Source: Streptomyces hilarionis (GTDB lineage Bacteria > Actinomycetota > Actinomycetes > Streptomycetales > Streptomycetaceae). From it: a DNA stretch of 64,000 nt. How positions within the stretch are numbered: the first letter of the stretch is position 1; the number at the start of each line of letters is the position of its first letter. Location of the stretch: contig NZ_JAHHIT010000055.1 in NCBI RefSeq assembly GCF_024539675.1, forward strand, positions 1 to 64,000. Reading direction: 5' to 3'. The notes beneath the pieces are model-generated. The model was not told where the DNA came from. It made no database searches and was given only the letters and a program-made list of their open reading frames with translations. Both the position numbers and the translations under genes were made by a program. This document shows, piece after piece, positions 38,830-47,388 of this stretch.

Positions 38830-40644
38830 GTGAATGACAACCTGATCGCGGACGCTGCTGCGCCCGGGGGCGCGGTGCGTCCCCTCGCCCCCCGTTCCCT
38901 CCGGGTTAACGGTGACGGCGCCGCGCGGGCCCAGTACATCGAGGACCTGCTCGGCGATCCCTTCGCCGACGACAACCCGCACGGCCATCGGGCGTTGCTC
39001 GACGCCGACGAGCGACGCGAGGCGCCGGCCGCGACCGAGGAACTGCTCGACCGTTTCGGCCTGGCCGCCGAGTTCGTGCCGACGGCGCTGGGCGGCCGCC
39101 TCGTCGGCGTCGAGGGGCTCGCGCAGGTGCTGCGGCCGGTGTTCCGGCGGGACGTGGCCCTCGGCTTCGGCGCCGGGGCGACCGCGCTGTTCGCCGCGTC
39201 CGTGGTGTGGGCCGCCGGGGACGGTCGCCAGCGCCGGGCCACCGCGCGGCGGCTGCTGGACGGCGGGCGACTCACCATCCTGCACCGGGAGTTCGCGCAC
39301 GCCAACGCGATCCTGCGCGGCGAGTACAGCGCGCGCCGCGCGCCGGGCGGCGGGTTCGTCGTGGACGGCCGCAAGGAGGTCGTCATCAACGCCGACCGCG
39401 CCGACGCCTTCGTCGCCTACGTGCGCACCGCCCCCGGCGACGGCCCGGACAGCCACTCCGTGTTCCTCCTGGAGACCGACCGGCTCCCCGCGCACGCCGT
39501 GCACCGGCTGCCGCGCTCGCGCACCCACGGCATGCGCGGCGCCCACTACGCCGGCCTGGACCTCGAACAGTGCCCCGTGCCCGCCGACGCCCTGGTCGGG
39601 GAGCTCGGCGAGGGCATCTACCTGGCGCTGCGCACCTTCCAGGTCAGCCGGGCCGTGGTGTCCGGCGGCGCCCTGGTCGGGGGGATGGACAGCGCGCTGC
39701 GCTACGCCGTGCGGGCGCTGAGCGAGTCCCGCCGCGGTCTCGTGCTGCGCGGACGCCGTGGCCGGGTGCTCGCCGGGGTCTTCGCCGACCTGCTCGCCTG
39801 CGACAGCCTCGCCGTCGCCGGGATGCGTCTGCTGGACCTGGCCCCCGAGCACGCCCTGGTCCCCTCGGCCGCCGTCAAGTACGCGGTGTCCGCGCTGCTC
39901 CACGAGGACCTCGACGAGCTCGCCGCGGTGCTGGGCGCCCGCGGCTACGACCGCGGCCCCGAGTTCGGCGGCTTCCAGAAGCTCGTGCGCGACCTGCCGG
40001 TGGCCGGTCTCGGACATGCCGGGACCGCCGACACCCAGGCCGTGCTCGTCCCCCACCTGCGCACCCTGGCGCACGCCGCCTGGCGTGAGGAGAGCGGACA
40101 CGAGGCCCCCGCCGCGCTCTTCACCCCCGGCGGCCCGAGCGCCGCACTCGACTTCCGGCGGCTCGACGCCGAGCCGCGCGACCCGCAGGCCGGCTGCGAC
40201 GGGCTGCTCGCCGCGCTGCTCGGCGCCGCCGCCCGGCTCGACGGCAAGCGCGCCCGCGGGCCGCGGTGGGCGGCGCTCGCCGATCTGGCCCGCGCCTTCG
40301 CCGCCGAGGTGCACAGCCTCGCCGAACGGTGCGCCACGCTGTCGGGGCGGGCGCACGCCGGGGCGCTCGCTCCGGCCGCGTACGTCCTCGTCGACCGGTA
40401 CTGCCTGCTGCTCGCCGCCGCCGCCTGTCTCGCCGTCTGCGAGAACGCCGCCCGCGGCACTCCCGAGGGCGACCTGCTCGCCGAACCCGACTGGGCGCTG
40501 CTGGCGCTGACCCGGTTCGGCCGCCGTCTGGGCCTGGAGGTGCCCGAGCTGCCGGACGGCGTCGCGCAGGATCTCGCCGCGGCTCTCGTGGACCGGTACC
40601 GGCGCGGGCACGGCTTCGACCTGTACGGGATGCGGCTCGCATGA
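38830..40644 (+). CDS. Acyl-CoA dehydrogenase-like flavoprotein
   Basis: 604 residues from GTG 38830, which follows GGAGGTCCCAC. The middle shows the acyl-CoA dehydrogenase fold: RRDVALGFGAGATALFAASV, LHREFAHANAILRGEYSARR (in place of the usual TEP..GSD loop), VDGRKEVVINADRADAFVAY, and LRTFQVSRAVVSGGALVGGM leading into the C-terminal helical bundle. The catalytic Glu cannot be placed with certainty. It probably dehydrogenates or oxidises an acyl thioester, plausibly one on the free carrier protein at 35193. About 600 residues is longer than the usual 380, nearer the AidB-like forms. Confidence 0.8.
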   Translation: MNDNLIADAAAPGGAVRPLAPRSLRVNGDGAARAQYIEDLLGDPFADDNPHGHRALLDADERREAPAATEELLDRFGLAAEFVPTALGGRLVGVEGLAQVLRPVFRRDVALGFGAGATALFAASVVWAAGDGRQRRATARRLLDGGRLTILHREFAHANAILRGEYSARRAPGGGFVVDGRKEVVINADRADAFVAYVRTAPGDGPDSHSVFLLETDRLPAHAVHRLPRSRTHGMRGAHYAGLDLEQCPVPADALVGELGEGIYLALRTFQVSRAVVSGGALVGGMDSALRYAVRALSESRRGLVLRGRRGRVLAGVFADLLACDSLAVAGMRLLDLAPEHALVPSAAVKYAVSALLHEDLDELAAVLGARGYDRGPEFGGFQKLVRDLPVAGLGHAGTADTQAVLVPHLRTLAHAAWREESGHEAPAALFTPGGPSAALDFRRLDAEPRDPQAGCDGLLAALLGAAARLDGKRARGPRWAALADLARAFAAEVHSLAERCATLSGRAHAGALAPAAYVLVDRYCLLLAAAACLAVCENAARGTPEGDLLAEPDWALLALTRFGRRLGLEVPELPDGVAQDLAAALVDRYRRGHGFDLYGMRLA

Positions 40645-40745
40645 GCCCCCACCTCGACAGAAACGATTCGGCTCCGCGGGGGACGGCGGCCCGGCAGCAC
40701 CGGGACGGCGCCCGGCGGTCAGGCCCACGGAAGGAGGCGAACGCC

Positions 40746-41711
40746 ATGCACCACAGTGAGTTCCCGGACGTGCGCAGCGGCGGCGGCCGCGTCACGGACG
40801 ACATCGACGCGCGCGACACCGTCGGCGTCCTCGCCACCCTGGAGCGCATGAGCGCCCTCGGCGTCGTCACCACCGCGCGCGGCTGCGCCGTCGCCCCGCC
40901 CGTGCACATCCCGCGCCCCGACAGCTCCTGGCTGGGGGTGCGGGAGAACCTCCTGGACCGCGGGGCCACGGTGGCGTACGCGACCTGGACCGAGTGGATG
41001 CCGGCGGTGCTCACCACGCCGCGGCTGAGGCCGCTGCTCGGCCGCGACTGGAACCGTTACGCCGGCACCCAGGACCCCGCGGTCCGGTGCCGGTTCGCCG
41101 CCTCCCGGCTGCTCATCAAGTACACCGCGGCGGCCGCGCTGGGCATCGGCCCCGAGGACATCGACATCGCCTACCGGCTCGGCGGCCGCCCGTACCTGCG
41201 CGGACTCGACCAGGTGGAGGTGGGGCTGACGCACACCGGTGAGCTGATGGCCGTGGGCATCAGCCGCATGGGCCGGATGGGCCTGGACGCCGAGCGCGCC
41301 GACCGGCACTTCGACCTGGACCTGCTGCGGCGGCGGATGTGCACCCCGGCCGAGGCGGCGGAGCTCGACGCGCTGCCCGCCGACCGGCAGGGGGCGTGCC
41401 TGCTGCGGCTGTGGACGCTGAAGGAGGCCTACACCAAGGCGCTCGGTCAGGGCATGCGGCTGCCGTTCACCGAGTTCGGCTTCGACCTCGCCCTCGGCGG
41501 GCTGCGCACCCCGGACGGCGCCGTGGCCCTCGGCGACGAGTGGGCGTTCGCCACGCACCCCGTCCTCGGCCGCTACCTCGTCAGCGCGGCCTGCCAGGAC
41601 GCCGGGCTGGACCCGGCCGGGGACACCTCCGTCGGCACCATGCTGGACCGACGCCTGCTCACGGCGATGACCCCGCCCCGCGACGACGACTCCCCGACCG
41701 TGGACATCTGA
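40746..41711 (+). CDS. 4'-phosphopantetheinyl transferase
   Basis: 321 residues with the Sfp-type signatures: AASRLLIKYTAAAALGIGPE, then VGLTHTGELMAVGISRMGRM, GLDAERADRHFDLDLLRRRM (the GxDxE metal site near 178-182) and LRLWTLKEAYTKALGQGMRL (the W..KEA.K motif near 220). It would convert the apo carrier proteins at 45304 and 35193 to their holo forms. AAGGAGGCGAACGCC before ATG 40746 decides the start; an in-frame ATG at 40641 overlapping the previous stop is possible but has no ribosome binding site. Confidence 0.92.
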   Translation: MHHSEFPDVRSGGGRVTDDIDARDTVGVLATLERMSALGVVTTARGCAVAPPVHIPRPDSSWLGVRENLLDRGATVAYATWTEWMPAVLTTPRLRPLLGRDWNRYAGTQDPAVRCRFAASRLLIKYTAAAALGIGPEDIDIAYRLGGRPYLRGLDQVEVGLTHTGELMAVGISRMGRMGLDAERADRHFDLDLLRRRMCTPAEAAELDALPADRQGACLLRLWTLKEAYTKALGQGMRLPFTEFGFDLALGGLRTPDGAVALGDEWAFATHPVLGRYLVSAACQDAGLDPAGDTSVGTMLDRRLLTAMTPPRDDDSPTVDI

Positions 41712-41884
41712 GCCCAGGCGGGAAGCGGGAAGCGGCAGGGGCGAGAGGCGGGAACGGTCGCCGGCGTCGGAGGGCCCGCAGCGAGGCCGGCGGGTGCGGT
41801 TCCGCCCCGCGCGGGCACCGGCGTGCGGGGCGGTGCCCGGGCGGCCGTGAGCGGGCCCCGCCCTGCCGCGCCGGGACCCGAGGG

Positions 41885-42340
41885 TCAGGGCCGGCGTGGT
41901 GGCTCCCCCTCGGTGAAGAGCACGTCGAAGGACAGCGCGTCCATCCGCCATCCGGCCGGGGTCCTGCGGGCCCTGCCGGAGGCGAGCGTGCCCGCGCGGA
42001 ACAGCGGCGGCCGGTCGCCGCCCGGATGGTGGACGTGCGTGGTCAGCACGTTGGCGCGGAACACGGCCCGGTCGCCGTCGACGGTCACCACCGGCGGCGA
42101 GCCCAGGTGCTGGGTGCGGGCGAAGGCGGCGAGCGAGGCGTGGTGCCACTCGGCGAGCCCGGCGCACCCCGTGTGGCGGCTCATCGGGAACGTGACGACC
42201 GCGTCCTCGGCGAACAGGCTCCGGGCCCAGGCGTCGTCGAGTTCCTCGTCGTCGAGCGCGATCAGATAGCGGCCCAGCAGTTCCCCGACCAGAGCGGCGT
42301 CGGCTGCCGTGGCCGAGGCGGCGAGTTGGTTGGAAGTCAC
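41885..42340 (-). CDS. SnoaL-like/NTF2-fold protein
   Basis: 151 residues from GTG 42340. VGELLGRYLIALDDEELDDA, WARSLFAEDAVVTFPMSRHT, AALARTQHL-type segment and FRANVLTTHVHHPGGDRPPL mark a nuclear transport factor 2-like fold as in SnoaL-type polyketide cyclases and ketosteroid isomerases. It may be a cyclase, a ligand-binding protein or a hydratase; no catalytic residues can be named. It is divergent from the main polyketide operon, and the 165-bp gap must hold both promoters. No strong ribosome binding site is seen, so the start is uncertain. Confidence 0.75.
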   Translation of the reverse strand: MTSNQLAASATAADAALVGELLGRYLIALDDEELDDAWARSLFAEDAVVTFPMSRHTGCAGLAEWHHASLAAFARTQHLGSPPVVTVDGDRAVFRANVLTTHVHHPGGDRPPLFRAGTLASGRARRTPAGWRMDALSFDVLFTEGEPPRRP

Positions 42341-42404
42341 CGCCCGAGCATGGTGCCGGGTGCGCTCGCGGGACCAGGTTCCTGCCGAAGATCTGACATT
42401 GCCG

Positions 42405-42416
42405 ACAGAGTTCTGT
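42405..42416. promoter_or_regulatory. Small palindrome in the divergent PKS promoter
   Basis: ACAGA-GT-TCTGT (42405-42416) is an inverted repeat flanked by CATT and AATG in the unusually AT-rich gap between the SnoaL-like gene and the main operon starting at 42506. It is a candidate operator; no regulator can be assigned to it. Confidence 0.35.
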
Positions 42417-42505
42417 AATGGAATGCGCGAAGCCTGTATCACCTTCTCTTTACCGTCTTCCCGTGGCCCGGCAATACTCGTCAAACACCAGTCGGGAGAG
42501 GGCGG

Positions 42506-43993
42506 ATGAATACCTTTGACGCGGACGTGATCATAGTCGGAGCAGGGCCTACTGGACTCATGCTCGCAGGTGAGTTGAGTCTCAATGGAGTCTCCGCCCT
42601 GGTCGTCGACCGGCTTGCCGAGCCCATCCGGGAATCCCGTGCCCTCGGCTTCTCCGCGCGCACGATCGAGGAATTCGCCCAGCGCGGTCTGATTTCCCGG
42701 ATCGGCGAAGTCGACGTCATTCCTTTCGGTCATTTCGGCGGTGTGCCGCTCGACTACCGCGTCCTTCCCGGCGGCTCCTACGGCGCCCGCGGCATTCCCC
42801 AGTCGCGGACGGAGGGCATGCTCGCCGGCTGGGTCGCCGAGCGCGGTGTCGAGGTGCGCCGCGGCGTCGAGGTCACCGCCGTCGAGCAGGACGACGACGG
42901 GGTCGCCGTCCGCATCGCCGCCGAGGACGGCGCCGCGACGCTGCGCGCCCGCTACGTCGTCGGCTGCGACGGCGCCCGCAGCGTGGTGCGCACCAGCGCC
43001 GGCATCGACTTCCCCGGCACCGCGCCCACCGTCGAACTGCGCTTCGCCGACGTCACCGGCGTGCAGCTGCGCCCGCGCTTCAGCGGGGAACCGGTGCCCG
43101 GCGGCATGGTCATGGTGCTGCCGCTCGGCCCGGACCGCGCCCGCGTCATCTACTACGACCGCGCCCAGCCGCTGCGCACCGGCCCCGGCCCGATCACCTT
43201 CGAGGAGGTCGCCGAGGCCTTCCAGCGCCTGTCCGGCGAGGACATCAGCGGCGCCACGCCGCTGTGGGTGTCCTCCACCACCGACGTCAGCCGCCAGGCC
43301 GCCGAGTACCGCAAGGGCCGCGTGTTCGTCGCGGGCGACGCCGCGCACATCCATCTGCCGATCGGCGCCCAGGGCATGAGCGCCGGCATCCAGGACGCCG
43401 TCAACCTCGGCTGGAAGCTCGCCCTCGACCTCAAGGGCCGGGCCCCCGAGGGGCTGCTCGACACCTATCACGCCGAGCGCCACCCGGTCGGCGCGCGGAT
43501 CCTCGCCAACACCCTCGCCCAGCGCACCCTCTACCTCGGCGGTGACGAAGTCGACCCCCTGCGCCAGGTGTTCGGCGAGCTGGTGCGGCACGAGGAGGTG
43601 CAGCGCCACCTCGTGGGCATGGTCACCGGGCTCGACATCCGCCACGACGTCGGCGGCGACTCCCACCCGCTGCTCGGCCGCCGCCTGGAGGACCGCCAGG
43701 TCAGCGTCGACGGCGTGAAGCGAAGCGTCCTCACCCTCCTGGAGTCCGGGCGCGGTCTGCTGCTCGACCTGGCCGACAGCGCCGAGCTGCGCGCCGCGGC
43801 CCAGGGCTGGTCCGACCGCGTCGACATCGTCACCGTCCAGGGCGTCGGGGACGACGCGGCCCCGGGCGGCCTCCTGGTCCGCCCCGACGGCTACATCGCC
43901 TGGGTCGGCGGCCCGCACGACGGCGCCGGCGCCGGGGCGAGCGGCCTGCCGCTCACCAGGGCGCTGCGCCGCTGGTTCGGCCCGGCCGACTGA
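42506..43993 (+). CDS. FAD-dependent aromatic hydroxylase 1 (PgaE/UrdE type)
   Basis: 495 residues of the class A flavin monooxygenase family used in angucycline tailoring. GAGPTG at residues 12-17 binds the ADP part of FAD; VVGCDGARSVVR near 155 is the DG motif; VFVAGDAAHIHLPIGAQGMS near 275 is the GD motif. The C-terminal thioredoxin-like domain ends IAWVGGPHDGAG. Such enzymes hydroxylate the polycyclic core using NADPH and oxygen. It is the first gene of an operon running to about 50524, with GGGAGAGGGCGG before the ATG. Confidence 0.92.
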   Translation: MNTFDADVIIVGAGPTGLMLAGELSLNGVSALVVDRLAEPIRESRALGFSARTIEEFAQRGLISRIGEVDVIPFGHFGGVPLDYRVLPGGSYGARGIPQSRTEGMLAGWVAERGVEVRRGVEVTAVEQDDDGVAVRIAAEDGAATLRARYVVGCDGARSVVRTSAGIDFPGTAPTVELRFADVTGVQLRPRFSGEPVPGGMVMVLPLGPDRARVIYYDRAQPLRTGPGPITFEEVAEAFQRLSGEDISGATPLWVSSTTDVSRQAAEYRKGRVFVAGDAAHIHLPIGAQGMSAGIQDAVNLGWKLALDLKGRAPEGLLDTYHAERHPVGARILANTLAQRTLYLGGDEVDPLRQVFGELVRHEEVQRHLVGMVTGLDIRHDVGGDSHPLLGRRLEDRQVSVDGVKRSVLTLLESGRGLLLDLADSAELRAAAQGWSDRVDIVTVQGVGDDAAPGGLLVRPDGYIAWVGGPHDGAGAGASGLPLTRALRRWFGPAD

Positions 43994-44043
43994 CCGGGGT
44001 CCCTGCCCACCGCACGTCACATCCTTGAGGAAGCGAAGGAACC

Positions 44044-44739
44044 ATGCCGATCATCTCCACCGAGGACAACTACCTGACCGTCCTCAACCTGTTCACGACC
44101 GACACCCCCGAGCACCAGGACCAGCTGCTCACCGAGATGCGCAAGATCGTCGACGCGGCGACCTACGAGGGCTGGATCTCCTCCACCGTGCACGCCGGGC
44201 AGGACAGCCCCGGCACCGCGAACCTGATCCAGTGGCGCAGCGGCGAGGACCTGGAGAAGCGGTACTCCGGCGAGGAGTTCAAGCACCGCACGCTGCCGGT
44301 CTTCCGGGAGATCACCACGGCGATCCGGCTGTTGCAGAACGAGATCGTCTTCACCCAGACCCACCCCGACCTCGCCGGCCGCATCGAGGTCTCGCCGGAC
44401 CGCGACGACTACACCGTCATCGAGGTCCTGCGGGTCGCCGAGGCCGACCAGGCCGACCTGGTCAAGCTGCTGGGCGAGGGCCAGCACTGGCTGGTGAACG
44501 TTCCCGGCTACCGCTCGCACAGCGTCTTCCGGGGGCTGCGCGCCATGTTCGTCGAGGGCGCCTTCGCCGTCGTGTACTCGCAGTGGGACAGCAAGGAGAG
44601 CTACGACGCCTTCCGCTCCCTGCCCGCCGAGCGCAAGCCGGAGCCCCGTCGCGCCAACGACGAGCGCATCGCCGAGCTGACCGTGGCCGGCGACTCCAAC
44701 ACCTACCGCGTGGTGCACACCCGCGCCGCGGGCGCGTAG
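44044..44739 (+). CDS. Ring-opening oxygenase of the AlpJ/JadG/GilOII kind (ABM fold)
   Basis: 231 residues with two antibiotic biosynthesis monooxygenase (ABM, dimeric ferredoxin-like) domains: TVLNLFTTDTPEHQDQLLTE, WISSTVHAGQDSPGTANLIQ and WRSGEDLEKRYSG in the first half; YTVIEVLRVAEADQADLVKL and FVEGAFAVVYSQWDSKESYD in the second. The length, tandem domains and location next to angucycline hydroxylases match the oxygenases that cleave ring B of an angucycline to start benzofluorene or jadomycin-type skeletons. This assignment is by family and context. AAGCGAAGGAACC precedes the ATG. Confidence 0.82.
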   Translation: MPIISTEDNYLTVLNLFTTDTPEHQDQLLTEMRKIVDAATYEGWISSTVHAGQDSPGTANLIQWRSGEDLEKRYSGEEFKHRTLPVFREITTAIRLLQNEIVFTQTHPDLAGRIEVSPDRDDYTVIEVLRVAEADQADLVKLLGEGQHWLVNVPGYRSHSVFRGLRAMFVEGAFAVVYSQWDSKESYDAFRSLPAERKPEPRRANDERIAELTVAGDSNTYRVVHTRAAGA

Positions 44740-44858
44740 CCGCCGCATCCCCCACCGGGCGGGCGGCCGGTCCTCCGCCCGGCCGCGCGGCGACCGAGCC
44801 GGCGGCGCGCACGCGCCCCGCCGCGACCCACCGGACCCCTGCCAAGGAGCGAGAACCT

Positions 44859-45188
44859 ATGCACAGCACGCTGATCGTGGCCCGCATGGCGCCCGGTGCG
44901 AGTGCCGACGTCGCCAAGCTGTTCGCCGAGTTCGACGCCACCGAGATGCCGCACCGCATGGGCACCCGGCGGCGCCAGCTGTTCGCCTTCAACGGCCTGT
45001 ACTTCCACTTGCAGGACTTCGACGAGGACAACGGCGGCGAGCTGATCCAGCGCGCCAAGGACGACCCGCGCTTCGTGAAGGTCAGCGACGACCTGAAGCC
45101 GTTCATCGAGCCCTACGACCCCGCGACCTGGCGCTCCCCGGCCGACGCGATGGCCCACCGCTTCTACCGCTGGGAAGCGACCGCCTGA
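44859..45188 (+). CDS. TcmI-family polyketide cyclase
   Basis: 109 residues typical of TcmI-type cyclases: STLIVARMAPGASADVAKLF, AEFDATEMPHRMGTRRRQLF, FNGLYFHLQDFD and the ending WRSPADAMAHRFYRWEA. These small proteins direct later ring closures on the polyketide. AAGGAGCGAGAACC precedes ATG 44859. In most type II clusters this gene is followed by KS-alpha and KS-beta; here the ACP gene follows after 115 bp. Confidence 0.93.
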   Translation: MHSTLIVARMAPGASADVAKLFAEFDATEMPHRMGTRRRQLFAFNGLYFHLQDFDEDNGGELIQRAKDDPRFVKVSDDLKPFIEPYDPATWRSPADAMAHRFYRWEATA

Positions 45189-45303
45189 GCGAGCCGCGCA
45201 CGGCGCCGGGCCGCCCGCCCCCGCCGGCACACCAGGCCACCGTGCCCGCGACCACGAACCAGATCAGCTGGGGCCAGCCGCCCCGAGACCGAAGGAAGTA
45301 CCC

Positions 45304-45576
45304 ATGGCCAGCATCCAGTTCACCCTCGACGACCTCAGGCGGATCCTTCTGGAGGCCGCGGGCGCCGACGAGAACATCGACCTCGGCGGAGACATCCTGG
45401 ACACCGCGTTCGAGGTGCTCGGCTACGAGTCCATCGCCCTGCTGGAGACCGGCGGCCGCATCGAGCGCGAGTACGGCATCGTCCTGGACGACGACGACCT
45501 CAGCGACGAGCTCGCCCCGCGCGACCTGATCGAAGCCGTCAACGCCCAGCTGCTGGCCGCCGCCCAGGCCGCCTGA
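45304..45576 (+). CDS. Type II polyketide synthase acyl carrier protein
   Basis: 90 residues with the type II PKS ACP pattern: FTLDDLRRILLEAAGADENI at the N-terminus, LGYESIALLETGGRIEREYG around the phosphopantetheine Ser (about residue 41), and LIEAVNAQLLAAAQ at the end. The residue before the active Ser is Glu where Asp (DSL/DSI) is usual, a conservative but uncommon change. GAAGGAAGTACCC precedes the ATG. It carries the growing chain for the missing ketosynthase pair and is modified by the transferase at 40746. Confidence 0.94.
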   Translation: MASIQFTLDDLRRILLEAAGADENIDLGGDILDTAFEVLGYESIALLETGGRIEREYGIVLDDDDLSDELAPRDLIEAVNAQLLAAAQAA

Positions 45577-45589
45577 GGGGAGCACACCC

Positions 45590-46375
45590 ATGTCCGACAC
45601 CACCGGAAGGGTCGCCCTCGTCACGGGGGCGACCAGCGGAATCGGCCTGGAGGCCGCCCGCCTGCTCGCCCGACAGGGCCACCGGGTCTTCATCGGCGCG
45701 CGCAACGCCGAGACCGTGCAGCTCACCGCCAAGGCGCTGCGCGACGAGGGCCTCGACGTCGACGGCTGCCGGCTCGACGTCCGCGACGCCGACTCCGTCA
45801 AGGAGTTCGTGCGCAGCGCCGTCGCCGCGTTCGGCACGGTCGACGTCCTCGTCAACAACGCCGGGCGCTCCGGCGGCGGCCCCACCGCCGACCTCACCGA
45901 CGAGCTGTGGGACGACGTCATCGAGACCAACCTCACCAGCGTCTTCCGGGTGACCCGGGAGGTGCTGACCACCGGCGGCATGCGCGGCAAGGACCGCGGC
46001 CGGATCATCAACATCGCCTCCACCGCGGGCAAGCAGGGCGTCGTCCTGGGCGCCCCCTACTCGGCCTCCAAGCACGGCGTCGTCGGCTTCACCAAGGCCC
46101 TCGGCAACGAGCTGGCCCCGACCGGCATCACCGTCAACGCCGTGTGCCCCGGCTACGTCGAGACGCCGATGGCGCAGCGGGTGCGCCAGGGCTACGCGGC
46201 GGCCTACGACACCAGCGAGGACGAGATCCTCACGAAGTTCCAGGCCAAGATCCCGCTCGGCCGCTACTCCACCCCCCAGGAGGTCGCCGGCCTGGTCGGC
46301 TACCTGGCCTCCGACACCGCCGCGTCCATCACGTCCCAGGCCCTCAACGTCTGCGGCGGTCTCGGCAACTTCTAG
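45590..46375 (+). CDS. Type II PKS ketoreductase (ActIII-like)
   Basis: 261 residues. GRVALVTGATSGIGLEAARL has the NADPH glycine motif, VDVLVNNAGRSGGGPTADLT is the family-specific substrate loop, INIASTAGKQG and PYSASKHGVVGFTKALGNEL give the catalytic Ser, Tyr and Lys, and the C-terminus is AASITSQALNVCGGLGNF, typical of polyketide C9 ketoreductases. It reduces one carbonyl of the nascent chain and so fixes the first ring. It begins 14 bp after the ACP stop. Confidence 0.95.
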   Translation: MSDTTGRVALVTGATSGIGLEAARLLARQGHRVFIGARNAETVQLTAKALRDEGLDVDGCRLDVRDADSVKEFVRSAVAAFGTVDVLVNNAGRSGGGPTADLTDELWDDVIETNLTSVFRVTREVLTTGGMRGKDRGRIINIASTAGKQGVVLGAPYSASKHGVVGFTKALGNELAPTGITVNAVCPGYVETPMAQRVRQGYAAAYDTSEDEILTKFQAKIPLGRYSTPQEVAGLVGYLASDTAASITSQALNVCGGLGNF

Positions 46376-46445
46376 ACCCGCCCACCCCGGCGGAGCCTTC
46401 TGCTCCCCGCCCCGCGCACGCCGGTACCACCGAGGAGAAGCCGTC

Positions 46446-47387
46446 ATGACGACTCGTGAGGTCGAGCACGAGATCACCATCAACGCGCCCGCCACCGCCG
46501 TCTACCGCCTCCTCGCGGAGGTGACCAACTGGCCGCGGATCTTCCCGCCCACGATCTACGTCGACCGGGAGGAGAGCGGCGCGAACGAGGAGCGCATCCG
46601 CATCTGGGCCACCGCCAACGGCGAGCCCAAGACGTGGACCTCGCGCCGGGTCCTCGACCCCGAGGCCCTGCGCATCGGCTTCCGCCAGGAGGTGCCGGCG
46701 CCGCCGGTCGCCGCCATGGGCGGGACCTGGATCGTCGAGCCGCTGGACCAGGGCGCCTCCCGCGTGCGGCTGCTGCACGACTACCGGGCCGTCGACGACG
46801 ACCCGCACGACCTGCTGTGGATCGAGCGGGCCGTCGACCGCAACAGCACCAGCGAACTCGCCGCGCTGAAGGAGAACGTCGAGCGGGCGCACGCCGCCGA
46901 GACGCAGGAACTGACCTTCTCCTTCACCGACACCGTGCGGATCGAGGGCTCCGCCAAGGACGCCTTCGCCTTCGTCAACGAGGCCGCACGGTGGACCGAG
47001 CGGCTCCCCCACGTGGCCCGCGTCCGCTTCTCCGAGGACACCCCCGGGCTCCAGGAACTGGAGATGGACACCCGCGCCAAGGACGGCTCGACGCACACCA
47101 CCAAGTCCTACCGGGTCGTCCTCGGCCACCACCGCATCGCCTACAAGCAGGTGACCCTGCCGGCGCTGATGACCCTGCACACCGGCCTGTGGATCTTCGA
47201 GGAGAGCGGCGACGGCGCGACGGCCAGCTCCCAGCACACCGTCACCCTCAACACCGACAACATCGCGAAGATCCTCGGCCCCGAGGCCACCGTCGCCGAC
47301 GCCCGCGCCTACGTGCAGAGCGCGCTGAGCACCAACAGCCTCGCCACCCTCGGCCACGCCAAGGAGTACGCGGAGCGGAAGAGCTGA
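46446..47387 (+). CDS. Didomain polyketide aromatase/cyclase (SRPBCC) B
   Basis: 313 residues, two SRPBCC domains: ITINAPATAVYRLLAEVTNW with FPPTIYVDREESGANEERIR, then LTFSFTDTVRIEGSAKDAFA with FVNEAARWTERLPHVARVRF. It has the standard aromatase position after ACP and ketoreductase, so it is likely the main first-ring aromatase. It is paralogous to the protein at 37640. The stop lies one base before the ATG of the next gene, showing tight coupling. Confidence 0.94.
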   Translation: MTTREVEHEITINAPATAVYRLLAEVTNWPRIFPPTIYVDREESGANEERIRIWATANGEPKTWTSRRVLDPEALRIGFRQEVPAPPVAAMGGTWIVEPLDQGASRVRLLHDYRAVDDDPHDLLWIERAVDRNSTSELAALKENVERAHAAETQELTFSFTDTVRIEGSAKDAFAFVNEAARWTERLPHVARVRFSEDTPGLQELEMDTRAKDGSTHTTKSYRVVLGHHRIAYKQVTLPALMTLHTGLWIFEESGDGATASSQHTVTLNTDNIAKILGPEATVADARAYVQSALSTNSLATLGHAKEYAERKS

Positions 47388-47388
47388 C

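Noticed and set aside
40641..40745. Earlier ATG of the phosphopantetheinyl transferase overlapping the previous stop
   Set aside because: It is in frame, but the added residues are Arg/Ser-rich and unconserved in character and there is no ribosome binding site, while AAGGAGG precedes 40746.
41885..44020. 711-codon minus-strand frame
   Set aside because: Only the C-terminal 151 residues form the SnoaL-like protein; the rest is antisense to hydroxylase 1.
45189..45303. Possible remnant of a ketosynthase gene between cyclase and ACP
   Set aside because: I translated all frames by eye and found no KS motif such as the active-site Cys region or the C-terminal HTGATN-type segment; the gap is simply intergenic.
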